From a virus, in IMG/VR virus record IMGVR_UViG_3300048029_000569, positions 1-45,819 of that record: a DNA stretch of 45,819 bases; one strand, written 5' to 3'. The notes beneath the pieces were generated by a model that was not told the origin of the DNA, ran no database searches, and was given only the letters and a program-made list of their open reading frames with translations. Both the position numbers and the translations under genes were made by a program. Positions within the stretch are counted from its first letter, which is position 1; every line of letters begins with the position of its first letter. This document shows positions 38,681-45,819 of the stretch, piece by piece.

Positions 38681-39702
38681 GCGTATAATACCTTTCTTAG
38701 CTCTTCCTGCTCGATACCTTTATCCAGCGGGTGAGTATTATATATGGCTTGTTTTTGGGCTTCTGCCACATCTTCAAGCTGTTTATCTGACATCATAGTA
38801 ATTTCATGTGCCTTAAGAGAAGCAAGTTCATCGTCATCATAATAGATAACCATTTCTTTCCAATCACCGATAAGAATAGAACCAGCATCAGCAACTTGTA
38901 AAGGACGTGCTCTCCACCAACCTGAACCAGCGTGAAAATAACCAGGCATGAGAACTCCCCATTGCTGACCATAGATATTAACCATTTCTGGTTCAATTAC
39001 ACGATCTTGACCATCTTTACGAGATCCATACTTCTTTAGTTCCCAGTCACCAATGTTCTGATCTTTAATCCACTTCTTTGTCTTATCTTGGATAAGGCCT
39101 GCGTAGTTAAATACTTTCTGCTTTTCGTCAAACATAGGATTAAAATTAGACTGCAGGTTAATATGATATGGATTTGGATTGAAGGGAAAAAGCAATTCTT
39201 CAGGATAATCAATTAACAGAGAAAGCTTTCCATTAGCAAATGCACTAATCAACATAGGAAGTTTCTTAGCTGCAACTACGGCAAGACCTTTATTAAATAC
39301 TGTCTCATATTCTTCAACATTGTCTGGAACATGCTTATGACTATCTTTTACAAACTGTCTAAACATCTTACCATCTTCTTGCAAACCCATTAGGCCTTTG
39401 TAAATGCTGTCTGTTTGCCAGTCATCAAATGCTAAGATTATATTGTCTTGACGAGTTCCAAGTAGCCATAATGCGTTATAGACAAACCCCGCAAATCCAG
39501 ATGGATTATGAATATAGCAGATGATTTTATCATAAGAGCTTAGATCTTCGCCAATAGTTACAATGCGCTGTTCAACTTCATGCCCCATATCACGAAGGCA
39601 CGCAATTAAAGACACATGGGAAGGCATGACTTTTAGTTGGGACGTCTTATAGAAATCCTCTGTGCATTGCTGCTTATTCATACCAGTAATCAAAATCTTC
39701 AT
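38677..39702 (-). CDS. Glycosyltransferase, T4 BGT-like, possible DNA glycosylation
   Basis: A 341-residue GT-B-like protein. The N-terminus MKILITGMNKQQCTEDFYKT, then VMPSHVSLIACLRDMGHEVE, recalls the opening of T4 beta-glucosyltransferase. The C-terminal GSGWWRARPLQVADAGSILI resembles the sugar-nucleotide site region of GT-B enzymes. With dCMP hydroxymethylase nearby, the acceptor could be hydroxymethylcytosine in DNA, and with UDP-galactopyranose mutase adjacent the donor could be a furanose. Both are inferences; a virion or host-surface acceptor is the alternative. Confidence 0.65.
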   Translation of the reverse strand: MKILITGMNKQQCTEDFYKTSQLKVMPSHVSLIACLRDMGHEVEQRIVTIGEDLSSYDKIICYIHNPSGFAGFVYNALWLLGTRQDNIILAFDDWQTDSIYKGLMGLQEDGKMFRQFVKDSHKHVPDNVEEYETVFNKGLAVVAAKKLPMLISAFANGKLSLLIDYPEELLFPFNPNPYHINLQSNFNPMFDEKQKVFNYAGLIQDKTKKWIKDQNIGDWELKKYGSRKDGQDRVIEPEMVNIYGQQWGVLMPGYFHAGSGWWRARPLQVADAGSILIGDWKEMVIYYDDDELASLKAHEITMMSDKQLEDVAEAQKQAIYNTHPLDKGIEQEELRKVLYA

Positions 39703-39729
39703 AATAAAACCTTTTTTTAATTTAAAACT

Positions 39730-39909
39730 TTACTCATACTTATTCATCATATGAGCCACATCAATTTGAAGCTGCTTAATATCTTTTCTAACTTCTTCAA
39801 GTTCTTTTGTTAATCGCATGTTGGTATACTCAGTATTAACACCAAGTTTAGAGTCTTCCTCTTTTATTCGACGCGACATATATTGTTCATGACTTTCATA
39901 CGAATTCAT
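39730..39909 (-). CDS. Small coiled-coil protein
   Basis: A 59-residue charged helical protein starting MNSYESHEQYMSRRIKEEDS, with a heptad-like C-terminal part (KELEEVRKDIKQLQIDVAHM). It has a clear AGGAG ribosome binding site and overlaps the end of the deaminase gene by 14 bases. The function is unknown. Confidence 0.62.
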   Translation of the reverse strand: MNSYESHEQYMSRRIKEEDSKLGVNTEYTNMRLTKELEEVRKDIKQLQIDVAHMMNKYE

Positions 39910-40444
39910 ATCTAACTCCTGCTTGCTCGAAAAATGTTTTTGTTAATTCCCATGAATCTTTCCAATGATCTGGAATATCTTGTGCTGGCATAACAACTCT
40001 TTTGATCCCAACCTGGATAATACCCTTTGCACATTCGCTACATACTGGTAAACCGTGTACATATAGTGTGGCACGATCTAGTGATACACCGTTGTATGTA
40101 GCATTAAATATTACGTTCATTTCTGCATGAACTACCCTTTGATATTTTTTTTCTCTATCATAATAGGTAGTAAGACTATCATCAATACCACGCGGAAAGC
40201 CGTTGTAACCTTGTGCAAGAACTTGTCCCTTTGATCCTACCGCAACAGCACCAATTTGCCGAGACGGATCTTTAGACCATTTAGAAATCTGTTCTGCTAG
40301 CGCAAGGTATCTTATATCCCACTTATTTGACGAGGTTGAAGTGTCGCTCGTAGACGTGGAGGTTTTGGACTTGCCAGGTAATTGTTCCGACTTCCATTTC
40401 TTTTCTGTAGTCAGAATCCCAAGCTTTGTCAAGATAGCACGCAT
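39896..40444 (-). CDS. cd: dCMP deaminase
   Basis: A 182-residue zinc deaminase converting dCMP to dUMP, the substrate for ThyX. The zinc ligands and catalytic Glu are His106-Ala-Glu108 and Cys135/Cys138 (PVCSEC). The catalytic domain starts at about residue 41. Residues 1-40 are unusual, with a Thr/Ser run (KTSTSTSDTSTSS), and are encoded in another frame over the end of the hydroxymethylase gene. The ATG at 40444 has a strong GAGGA ribosome binding site. No other ATG precedes the domain. Confidence 0.88.
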   Translation of the reverse strand: MRAILTKLGILTTEKKWKSEQLPGKSKTSTSTSDTSTSSNKWDIRYLALAEQISKWSKDPSRQIGAVAVGSKGQVLAQGYNGFPRGIDDSLTTYYDREKKYQRVVHAEMNVIFNATYNGVSLDRATLYVHGLPVCSECAKGIIQVGIKRVVMPAQDIPDHWKDSWELTKTFFEQAGVRYEFV

Positions 40445-41039
40445 TATAATCCTCTACAAACTCATTTAAAACATGAAGCTGCCAAGCATAGTCATTTTTA
40501 TATCCGAACACAACATCGTTTGATCGCATTTGGACCACAGCGTTGATTGCGCCATTGCGAAGATAATAAGTGACAGCATTAGTACATATAAAATCATTTT
40601 TACCATGTTCATCATATTCTGTCCAGATAGCTGGACGGTTATATACCATTGTTGCGCGACGAGAATCCATATTACGAAGTAGCTCATCAAGTGCCATATG
40701 ATACTGACCATAGTATTTATCGGAGTAAATCAAATGACCATAATTACTATTGATTTCGCCATGATCATTAGCAGAATATTGCCATGCTATTGGTGGTGCT
40801 TTATCATGAGGATAATTAGGCCACTTATAGATGTCATTGATATTAGTAGAACCAGACTTATACCAATTAATTTCAGCTTCGACATATTCTTCGTTGACTG
40901 TACCGAAGATTGTTTCTTCGTCTGCTGTGAAAGAAGCCCCGATGAGCTCAATAGTTTTTTGTCCAGTTCTGTCCACTGTGTAGTTTTCAGCTTGAAGTTC
41001 ATTGATAAAATACTCCCGAATATCATTCACTTTCATCAT
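40323..41039 (-). CDS. 42: dCMP hydroxymethylase (T4 gp42 type)
   Basis: A 238-residue ThyA-fold enzyme that makes 5-hydroxymethyl-dCMP for incorporation into phage DNA. It follows T4 gp42 (246 residues) closely: KTIELIGASFTADE, EINSNYG, FICTN with the catalytic Cys152, and INAVVQMRSNDVVFGYKNDY. The Asp in KNDYAW (Asp183) stands where thymidylate synthases have Asn, which is the known determinant of cytosine specificity. I start at 41039, with AAAGGTGGG five bases upstream. Its last 122 bases overlap the deaminase gene out of frame. Confidence 0.9.
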   Translation of the reverse strand: MMKVNDIREYFINELQAENYTVDRTGQKTIELIGASFTADEETIFGTVNEEYVEAEINWYKSGSTNINDIYKWPNYPHDKAPPIAWQYSANDHGEINSNYGHLIYSDKYYGQYHMALDELLRNMDSRRATMVYNRPAIWTEYDEHGKNDFICTNAVTYYLRNGAINAVVQMRSNDVVFGYKNDYAWQLHVLNEFVEDYNACYLDKAWDSDYRKEMEVGTITWQVQNLHVYERHFNLVK

Positions 41040-41376
41040 TAATACCCACCTTTGGTCGATTGAACATATCACGATTAGGATCTTGACCTTCCATTTCACC
41101 GTTCATATAAGATGCAAAGAACGATGCATAGTTAATTAGATCAAGGCAAGAGTCTTCGAGAGATTCAAAGTTTTGAGAATACTCAGCATCACTTTCCATT
41201 GCTTCACATACAGATTGCATACGAAGAACTTTAGCATGAATTGTATCAAGAATAGTCGAACAGCCGCGAACATAATAGTCTGCTTGCTTGATACGAGAGT
41301 TTGGATTTTGATAATCATTACTCTTCTTAGCTTGAATTTCAGCTGCACGTTGCAGCACTTTAAGGGAATATTTCAT
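41023..41376 (-). CDS. Nmad1-like (DUF1599) nucleotide-modification-associated protein
   Basis: A 117-residue all-helical protein. LQRAAEIQAKKSNDYQNPNS, then HAKVLRMQSV and NFESLEDSCLDLINYASFFA, match the DUF1599 / nucleotide modification associated domain 1 pattern. Such domains are found beside base-modification genes in phages. Its position directly before the dCMP hydroxymethylase fits that. I start at the ATG at 41376, which overlaps the stop of the 40-residue gene and has GTGGAG upstream; an in-frame TTG at 41403 is less likely. Confidence 0.7.
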   Translation of the reverse strand: MKYSLKVLQRAAEIQAKKSNDYQNPNSRIKQADYYVRGCSTILDTIHAKVLRMQSVCEAMESDAEYSQNFESLEDSCLDLINYASFFASYMNGEMEGQDPNRDMFNRPKVGINDESE

Positions 41377-41498
41377 TACTTTCTCCACAGATTTGCGAGC
41401 CAAATTTCACCGACTCTACGTACCCAATGATTATGACGATTGCGATCCATCCACTGGTGAATGGCCCAAGCTTTTTCTTGAAGTTGCTCCTCAGTCAT
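41376..41498 (-). CDS. 40-residue Trp/Arg-rich protein
   Basis: A short frame (MTEEQLQEKAWAIHQWMDRN, then HWVRRVGEIWLANLWRK) with five tryptophans and a basic C-terminus. The ATG overlaps the upstream gene by eight bases, and the TAA overlaps the next ATG. It lies just downstream of an internal promoter (41549-41577). The composition could suit membrane or nucleic-acid contact; the function is unknown. Confidence 0.58.
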   Translation of the reverse strand: MTEEQLQEKAWAIHQWMDRNRHNHWVRRVGEIWLANLWRK

Positions 41499-41697
41499 TA
41501 ACTAACTCCACTTCTGTGCCATAGGTCCAATGACCATTTTCTAGATCTATTATACACTGATCTAGTAGATTTGTAAACATTTTTTTAACGACGATTCCAT
41601 ATTTTTCGCCGGGCTTTTCGCAAATCTCAATCTTTTTGATTTTAGATTTACCATGAGACGTTAATACCCAATCGCCAACTTTAAATGTGTTCTTCAT
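41491..41697 (-). CDS. Small KOW/SH3-like protein
   Basis: A 68-residue protein with FKVGDWVLTSHGKSKIKKIE and WTYGTEVELV, the strand pattern of a KOW/SH3 barrel. The ATG at 41697 overlaps the upstream TAA and is preceded by GGGAG. A promoter consensus lies inside the coding sequence. Confidence 0.6.
   Translation of the reverse strand: MKNTFKVGDWVLTSHGKSKIKKIEICEKPGEKYGIVVKKMFTNLLDQCIIDLENGHWTYGTEVELVND
41549..41577 (-). promoter_or_regulatory. Early promoter inside a coding region
   Basis: A TTTACA -35 (41572-41577), 17-bp spacer and TATAAT -10 (41549-41554), within the 68-residue gene and reading toward the Nmad1-like, hydroxymethylase and deaminase genes. It would give the DNA-modification genes a separate transcript. 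Confidence 0.7.
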
Positions 41698-41972
41698 TAG
41701 TTGATCTCCCAACCAAGTTCGCGAACAAAGTCTGCACTAGTGTCAGCATAAATTGCCATGACGATAGCTTCGCGAGGTGAAGTATCCAGCGAAGAAATTG
41801 CCGAACTAGCTGCATCAATCATAGCCTCACCTGGATTAGTAAGATAATCGAGAACGCGCTGACCGTCTTTAGCGTCCTGCTCATACATATCCGACATGTC
41901 ACCTTCAATGGCCCAATCTTCTTTAGCCATTTGGTTCCAGTTGTTGATAAGGTTTTGAAGATCTACGAACAT
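41697..41972 (-). CDS. Hypothetical acidic early protein
   Basis: A 91-residue acidic helical protein (MFVDLQNLINNWNQMAKEDW, then EAMIDAASSAISSLDTSPRE). The ATG at 41972 is chosen because GAGGAG lies just upstream in a leader shared with the 32486 gene. The ATG at 41996 would be at the predicted transcript start. It is the first gene after the 42004-42032 promoter. The function is unknown. Confidence 0.58.
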   Translation of the reverse strand: MFVDLQNLINNWNQMAKEDWAIEGDMSDMYEQDAKDGQRVLDYLTNPGEAMIDAASSAISSLDTSPREAIVMAIYADTSADFVRELGWEIN

Positions 41973-41988
41973 GATATACTCCTCTTTT
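41968..41988 (-). repeat. Leader segment shared with 32482-32502
   Basis: The second copy of the 21-base leader containing the start codon and GAGGAG. It lies 15 bases downstream of the -10 box of the 42004-42032 promoter. Confidence 0.7.
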
Positions 41989-42003
41989 TCAATCATTAAA
42001 TAT

Positions 42004-42032
42004 ATTATACACTAGAAAAGAGGGAATGTACA
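42004..42032 (-). promoter_or_regulatory. Early promoter, copy of the left-edge promoter
   Basis: A TGTACA -35 (42027-42032), 17-bp spacer and TATAAT -10 (42004-42009). The block 42026-42052 upstream of and including the -35 is identical over 27 bases to 3-29. It is T-rich on the plus strand (A-rich in the promoter sense), like an UP element. Confidence 0.85.
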
Positions 42033-42060
42033 CAGTTTTTTTCACTTATTTGTTTTTTTT

Positions 42061-42993
42061 TTACATATTTTTGTATACGTATTCAAGGGCACGATCAGCT
42101 TCTTTATCGATTGGTCTATTTGCATACCAATTACCAGTGTCCATATCAAGTTCTCTACATAGAACAGAAATCTCATTAGCAGTAATAGGATACTTATTCT
42201 TAATTGCATTACCAGCAAGAGCAACCATAATTTGATACATCTTATGATACCAACCTGTATTTGAGATTGCTCGATATTCATTCTCTAGGTTACGAGGAAA
42301 GAACGGACAATCGCGATAAGATGACCAATGAACATTGTTATTATCTAGACTAGACTTACGATGTTCAATTATTTCTTTCTGCATTTTTTCTGGTAAGCGA
42401 TCAAAGAAAGAATTACCAGAAGGTTTCTCTGCCATTGGATATTTGTTTATAAGAACATTTGGATCAATAAAGTCACCATCGCGATGACTAAATATGAAAT
42501 TATCAGCACTAGCGTACTTTCCAGGGATGTAATACATACGTGACAAGTCTTTAGTTTGTTTGTCTCCGAGGTCACCGAGTTCAGTTTGGAGAGCATACCA
42601 GAAAGATTTGATTCGCTCCGACCGTACTGCTTGTCTAAGCGGGAAGACAAGGCGAAACTTTGGAGAAGAACTCGTACTGCTTGCAGTAGAGTAGCAAATC
42701 CAGCGATAAGAACTAAAGCGATTAACCAATTCATTTTTTAAATCCCCATTAAATTCAAAGTCATCAACATCAACTGCACACCAACCTGACCATTCAATTA
42801 CGTTCTTATTAGCACGTGTAGTGTTAGAATGATAAGTTGCAGGTGACATCAATTCCGCATCTTTTTTACTCGCTCTCGGTACTTCAGCAAGATCGTATAA
42901 GACACGTTCGAACGCATCAAAATCATAAAGATCAACGCGCCTATTTGTTTTGTTATCAAAGATGCTATTAAATAGCGTTACTGAGATATCCAT
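42061..42993 (-). CDS. Primase-like replication protein (possible AEP fold)
   Basis: A 310-residue protein. WSGWCAVDVDDFE gives an Asp75-x-Asp77 pair. SSPKFRLVFPLRQA (110-123) and KDLSRMYYIPGKY (148-160) follow in the order of the archaeo-eukaryotic primase / PrimPol and VirE-N-type folds (acidic pair, basic strand, acidic third motif). The C-terminal half is helical. It lies beside the DNA polymerase gene. No DnaG-type primase is seen in this window, so it may be the primer-making enzyme; this is inference and a non-catalytic replication factor is possible. Confidence 0.5.
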   Translation of the reverse strand: MDISVTLFNSIFDNKTNRRVDLYDFDAFERVLYDLAEVPRASKKDAELMSPATYHSNTTRANKNVIEWSGWCAVDVDDFEFNGDLKNELVNRFSSYRWICYSTASSTSSSPKFRLVFPLRQAVRSERIKSFWYALQTELGDLGDKQTKDLSRMYYIPGKYASADNFIFSHRDGDFIDPNVLINKYPMAEKPSGNSFFDRLPEKMQKEIIEHRKSSLDNNNVHWSSYRDCPFFPRNLENEYRAISNTGWYHKMYQIMVALAGNAIKNKYPITANEISVLCRELDMDTGNWYANRPIDKEADRALEYVYKNM

Positions 42994-43462
42994 GGTTGTT
43001 CCTATGGCTTGGGCCTTTCCAACCTTTTGGCTTTACCAAGTCTGGAAGACCGAGTGGATTAGGTCTGCTTTCTTTCACACCAACTTCTTTAGTCATGTTT
43101 GCGTCATGCACTTGTAGCCATGCATCATGTGCTGAAATATTGAAAGCATCTAATGTGCCAATAGCAACCACACAAAGATCAATAAGACCGTCAACAATTT
43201 CTTCAGGATTGCTATCTATCAAAGCTGCAGCCCGTGTTTCATTTAATTCTTCTTCTAGAAACTTAAGACGAAACTCTAGAAACTTTGACATTAATTCTTT
43301 GTTGTCTTTGTTTTTTTCTACCCAGTCATGCACACCATACTTTTTATGCATTTGGTGGATATCATTTACCCAATCACCCATCACTCTTAAATCCCATGTT
43401 GGATCTCCATCATAACCTGAAGAATTTGGTTTACGCGAAAAATCATTACTGTGTTTATTCAT
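42968..43462 (-). CDS. MazG-like nucleotide pyrophosphohydrolase
   Basis: A 164-residue all-alpha NTP-PPase. FRLKFLEEELNETRAAALID carries the E-EE-E metal site, and VDGLIDLCVVAIGTLDAF has the second acidic pair (D-x3-D). Such phage enzymes clear non-canonical or excess nucleotides, or alter alarmone levels. The N-terminal 30 residues are polar and possibly disordered. The ATG at 43462 has GGAG 11 bases upstream, inside the promoter region at 43468-43496. It overlaps the primase-like gene by 26 bases. Confidence 0.8.
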   Translation of the reverse strand: MNKHSNDFSRKPNSSGYDGDPTWDLRVMGDWVNDIHQMHKKYGVHDWVEKNKDNKELMSKFLEFRLKFLEEELNETRAAALIDSNPEEIVDGLIDLCVVAIGTLDAFNISAHDAWLQVHDANMTKEVGVKESRPNPLGLPDLVKPKGWKGPSHRNNHGYLSNAI

Positions 43463-43467
43463 AGTAT

Positions 43468-43496
43468 ATTATACTCCATCTTCATCACTTTGTACA
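43468..43496 (-). promoter_or_regulatory. Early promoter overlapping a gene end and a ribosome binding site
   Basis: A TGTACA -35 (43491-43496), 17-bp spacer and TATAAT -10 (43468-43473). It overlaps the last codons of the coiled-coil gene. The predicted start, near 43461, falls on the MazG ATG, so transcripts from here would lack the ribosome binding site. Confidence 0.7.
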
Positions 43497-43708
43497 CTTT
43501 TATTTTCAAGTAAGTGTTGTTTAATATCGTGTACTCTTTCACTCTCAACTATATCAATAATTATATTTGTTAGTTCAATATCTTTTTTGACCATATACAT
43601 TTTTTGTTGCAGCTTTTCTAATTCTTTTTGATAGAAAGCCAGTTCATTTTCTTTCTTTACTTTTGATTCTATAATTTCATGTAAGAGGATTATTTTATTT
43701 TCTGTCAT
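43469..43708 (-). CDS. Coiled-coil protein behind the DNA polymerase
   Basis: A 79-residue, strongly helical, charged protein ([20 protein letters not shown], then [20 protein letters not shown]). No family is recognised. It starts by an ATGA overlap with the polymerase stop and could be a small polymerase-associated or regulatory protein, though nothing proves this. Confidence 0.6.
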   Translation of the reverse strand: MTENKIILLHEIIESKVKKENELAFYQKELEKLQQKMYMVKKDIELTNIIIDIVESERVHDIKQHLLENKSVQSDEDGV

Positions 43709-45819
43709 CCAAAAAACTCATCAAGGGTTGCTACAGGTTCCGGACTCCATTGAACTGCATCAAGTATAAATCTTAGCGGGTCAAGGAAAGTCTTATCGAA
43801 TTGTTTATCATAGTCAATATATTTATGGAGATGCATTTCCTGCGGTAAGTGCATAGGAAACGAGATTACGTTTTCTTTGATATGATTAGGAACTTTAAGA
43901 TAAGCAAACTTAATCTTGTCACCATTACCGATTAATTCATACCGATCGGTAAGACCACGCGCCTTCGCTTCGCGATTGTAAAGGAGGGAGCCGCGAACAT
44001 GAATGGGGGTGCCTTTTTTGTATATAAACTTCCTATCGCTCCATTCAGTAATATTCGTGACACCACGCGGGAACGCCACTTCTTCGGGAGGAAGTGATCT
44101 GAAATCATTTTTGAATCTCGCGATAAAACTCTGAGTGTCAGCTTCAGATCCTGATATGATGATTTTGAATATTTCTCTGAACTTACTACGACAAACTTCT
44201 GGTGTAGAAGATTTGATAGCTTCGATTCCCATGATTTTGAGTTTCGGCTCTTCATATTGAACTCCTTCACTATTATGTACATTTAGAATGTACCGCTTCT
44301 TTGCAGTCCAAATACCACGATCAGCAATCACTTCGCGTTCCATTTGCATTCGATTCTCAAAGCAATTCATTTCTTCATGAAGAACTTCAAGAGTAGATGC
44401 AAGTACTTTATTGAAGTGATTATTACATGCATCATCAAGAAACTTGACAGGATCTTTAGGATTGAACTTGTCAACAAAGGAACTAAAATTAACATAGATT
44501 GAATCTGTATCGATTGCAATCACATAGTCTTTGTCTTTTGTTTCGAGAAGCTTATTTAGTTCTGCATTGATCGATGCTTCACAAGTCTTAATCACATGCT
44601 GACCAGTAAGAGTGATACCTTCGGCAACACGAAGATCAAAGTATCGATACCACTTATTACCGATAGCACCGAACAAAGAGTTCATCAAAATCTTAACAGC
44701 CATTTGCTTGTTATTAAGAGATGCAATTTGCTTTTCGATTTCTTTCGAAGAACCTTTCTGCTGTTGCTTCTGCCATTCGATCATCTCTTTCTTGACTTCT
44801 TTACGTTCTGCATAATATTGCTTAACGAGTTTAGGAAATACACCTTCACGTGTATTGTCAAAGCCAACACCATTTGCGGCTTTAGAGATATTAGTACCAT
44901 TCATTGTAACAGTTTCTGGTGACATATTCCACTGAGCAATAATATTAGGATACAGTGAATTCAAATCAAACGAAACCACCCAATCATGTGCACCGACATG
45001 TGGTTCTTTAACATAGCCGCCGGCAAATTTGACAGATAAATTTTCTCGCTCACTGCGAGGTGGTGGTGCAGGTACAGCAATTTTACGTTTTGCTAGTTCA
45101 CGATAGATAATCGAATCCCAAATAGCCGTAGTACCAAAGATGTCAGTAAAGTTAACACCAGCTTTATAAGCCAGAGTAAAGCCAAGACCAATCAGATCTA
45201 GTTTCTCATCCATACGATCAATGAGCTCGACATCCTTAATGTTATAGTCAATATATAATTGATGATTCTCTTTATAAAGATTACGAAGAGAACCATACTC
45301 TGCGTATGAAAGTTTCTTTTCACCAAGTACTACATGTGCGATATGATTAAGTGCGTACGATTCTTGTGGACCATACGAATAACCAAACTTTTGAAAGAGA
45401 TCCATGTAATCAAGCTGAGACATGCCAGATATCTGCTGCTGTGTCATCGTCTTTGATTTAAGAGTAACAGTCTTAGGTCTGATCATACCCCATGGAGATA
45501 GCTTATTAACTACATTTACACCGAAAAGCTTAGTGACACGATTAACAATGTAAGGAATATCAAAGTTGCGAATATTCCAGCCAGTCAATACTTCTGGATA
45601 ACTAGATACCCACCATTTCATAAACTTTTCGAGAAGATCATATTCATCTTCACACTTATGATATCGAATATGAAGATGTTTGTGTGGTGTTTTACTTACA
45701 TCATAGTCACCACAACCCCATACTTGATAGAATGCAGACTTTGTTGACTTGATAGTAATGGCTGTAATAGGATGTGCAGCCTGATCAGGTTCAGGAAATC
45801 CATCTTCAGAATGTACTTC
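43705..45819 (-). CDS. 43: Family B DNA polymerase, T4 gp43 type (5' end outside window)
   Basis: The frame is open to the right edge, giving 704 visible residues of a protein whose start lies outside. Numbering from the edge, the first residues ([20 protein letters not shown]) are the Exo I region. [15 protein letters not shown] is Exo II, and [18 protein letters not shown] is Exo [16 protein letters not shown] is polymerase motif [21 protein letters not shown] is motif B, and [13 protein letters not shown] is motif C. All catalytic acids are present. This is the replicative polymerase with 3'-5' proofreading. The stop overlaps the next start (ATGA). Confidence 0.95.
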   Translation of the reverse strand, partial: EVHSEDGFPEPDQAAHPITAITIKSTKSAFYQVWGCGDYDVSKTPHKHLHIRYHKCEDEYDLLEKFMKWWVSSYPEVLTGWNIRNFDIPYIVNRVTKLFGVNVVNKLSPWGMIRPKTVTLKSKTMTQQQISGMSQLDYMDLFQKFGYSYGPQESYALNHIAHVVLGEKKLSYAEYGSLRNLYKENHQLYIDYNIKDVELIDRMDEKLDLIGLGFTLAYKAGVNFTDIFGTTAIWDSIIYRELAKRKIAVPAPPPRSERENLSVKFAGGYVKEPHVGAHDWVVSFDLNSLYPNIIAQWNMSPETVTMNGTNISKAANGVGFDNTREGVFPKLVKQYYAERKEVKKEMIEWQKQQQKGSSKEIEKQIASLNNKQMAVKILMNSLFGAIGNKWYRYFDLRVAEGITLTGQHVIKTCEASINAELNKLLETKDKDYVIAIDTDSIYVNFSSFVDKFNPKDPVKFLDDACNNHFNKVLASTLEVLHEEMNCFENRMQMEREVIADRGIWTAKKRYILNVHNSEGVQYEEPKLKIMGIEAIKSSTPEVCRSKFREIFKIIISGSEADTQSFIARFKNDFRSLPPEEVAFPRGVTNITEWSDRKFIYKKGTPIHVRGSLLYNREAKARGLTDRYELIGNGDKIKFAYLKVPNHIKENVISFPMHLPQEMHLHKYIDYDKQFDKTFLDPLRFILDAVQWSPEPVATLDEFFG

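Noticed and set aside
40323-41039. Calling the ThyA-fold protein a thymidylate synthase
   Set aside because: The KNDYAW Asp replaces the dUMP-contacting Asn, and the sequence follows T4 gp42 throughout. ThyX at 32577 already supplies dTMP.
1-45819. CRISPR array, insertion sequence or integrase/attachment site
   Set aside because: No regularly spaced short repeats, transposase or integrase motifs were seen. The short repeats found are promoter blocks and protein-coding repeats.

Overview
The window is a contiguous piece of a T4-like myovirus genome. It holds T4-type replication and recombination genes: family B DNA polymerase, gp41-type helicase, UvsX, RNase H and dCMP hydroxymethylase. It also has T4-style TATAAATA late promoters, five paralogous tail-fibre-like proteins and a set of putative internal head proteins. 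It is AT-rich, with about 70 tightly packed genes, most joined by ATGA or TAATG overlaps. Almost everything is on the minus strand. The exception is a plus-strand island at about 29.4-31.5 kb. The host is probably a marine alphaproteobacterium. The main reason is that the phage carries a circularly permuted (two-piece) ssrA/tmRNA gene of the kind known from Alphaproteobacteria. A GTA-type three-TM holin, a SleB-type endolysin and a B12-dependent ribonucleotide reductase fit that view.

Layout on the minus strand, read from right to left (the direction of transcription). 45.8-42.0 kb: DNA polymerase (cut by the window edge), a coiled-coil protein, a MazG-like pyrophosphohydrolase and a primase-like protein. 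42.0-36.9 kb: small proteins, an Nmad1-like protein, dCMP hydroxymethylase, dCMP deaminase, a BGT-like glycosyltransferase, UDP-galactopyranose mutase and a sugar-nucleotide epimerase. Together these look like a hydroxymethylcytosine synthesis and glycosylation cassette. 36.9-31.3 kb: UvsX, an APS-kinase-like protein, a nucleotidyltransferase, gp41 helicase, ThyX, endolysin and a DUF3310 protein. 31.5-29.4 kb: the plus-strand island and, antisense within it, the two-piece tmRNA. 29.3-26.5 kb: small early genes and a DUF932 protein, closed by a terminator. 26.5-7.2 kb: the late module. It holds internal head proteins with T4-like capsid-targeting N-termini, a LamG-domain fibre, five six-repeat propeller-like fibre proteins and the holin. 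7.2-0 kb: ribonucleotide reductase, a DUF1289 protein, a zinc ribbon, a GIY-YIG nuclease, RNase H, PhoH and a RecB-like nuclease.

Expression logic can be read from the DNA. Thirteen intact minus-strand promoters share a TGTACA, TGTACT, TTTACA or TTTACT -35 box, exactly 17 bp of spacer and a TATAAT -10. They precede early and middle genes, and one precedes the tmRNA. TATAAATA late boxes precede the head and tail genes and the plus-strand operon.

The most unusual item is the tmRNA locus (29.64-30.04 kb). The acceptor piece comes first and ends in CCA, and the coding piece follows with a reading frame for the tag ANDNFAPEMRLAA. They are separated by a spacer closed by a 21-position stem, and this spacer contains a 45-codon frame for a small membrane protein.
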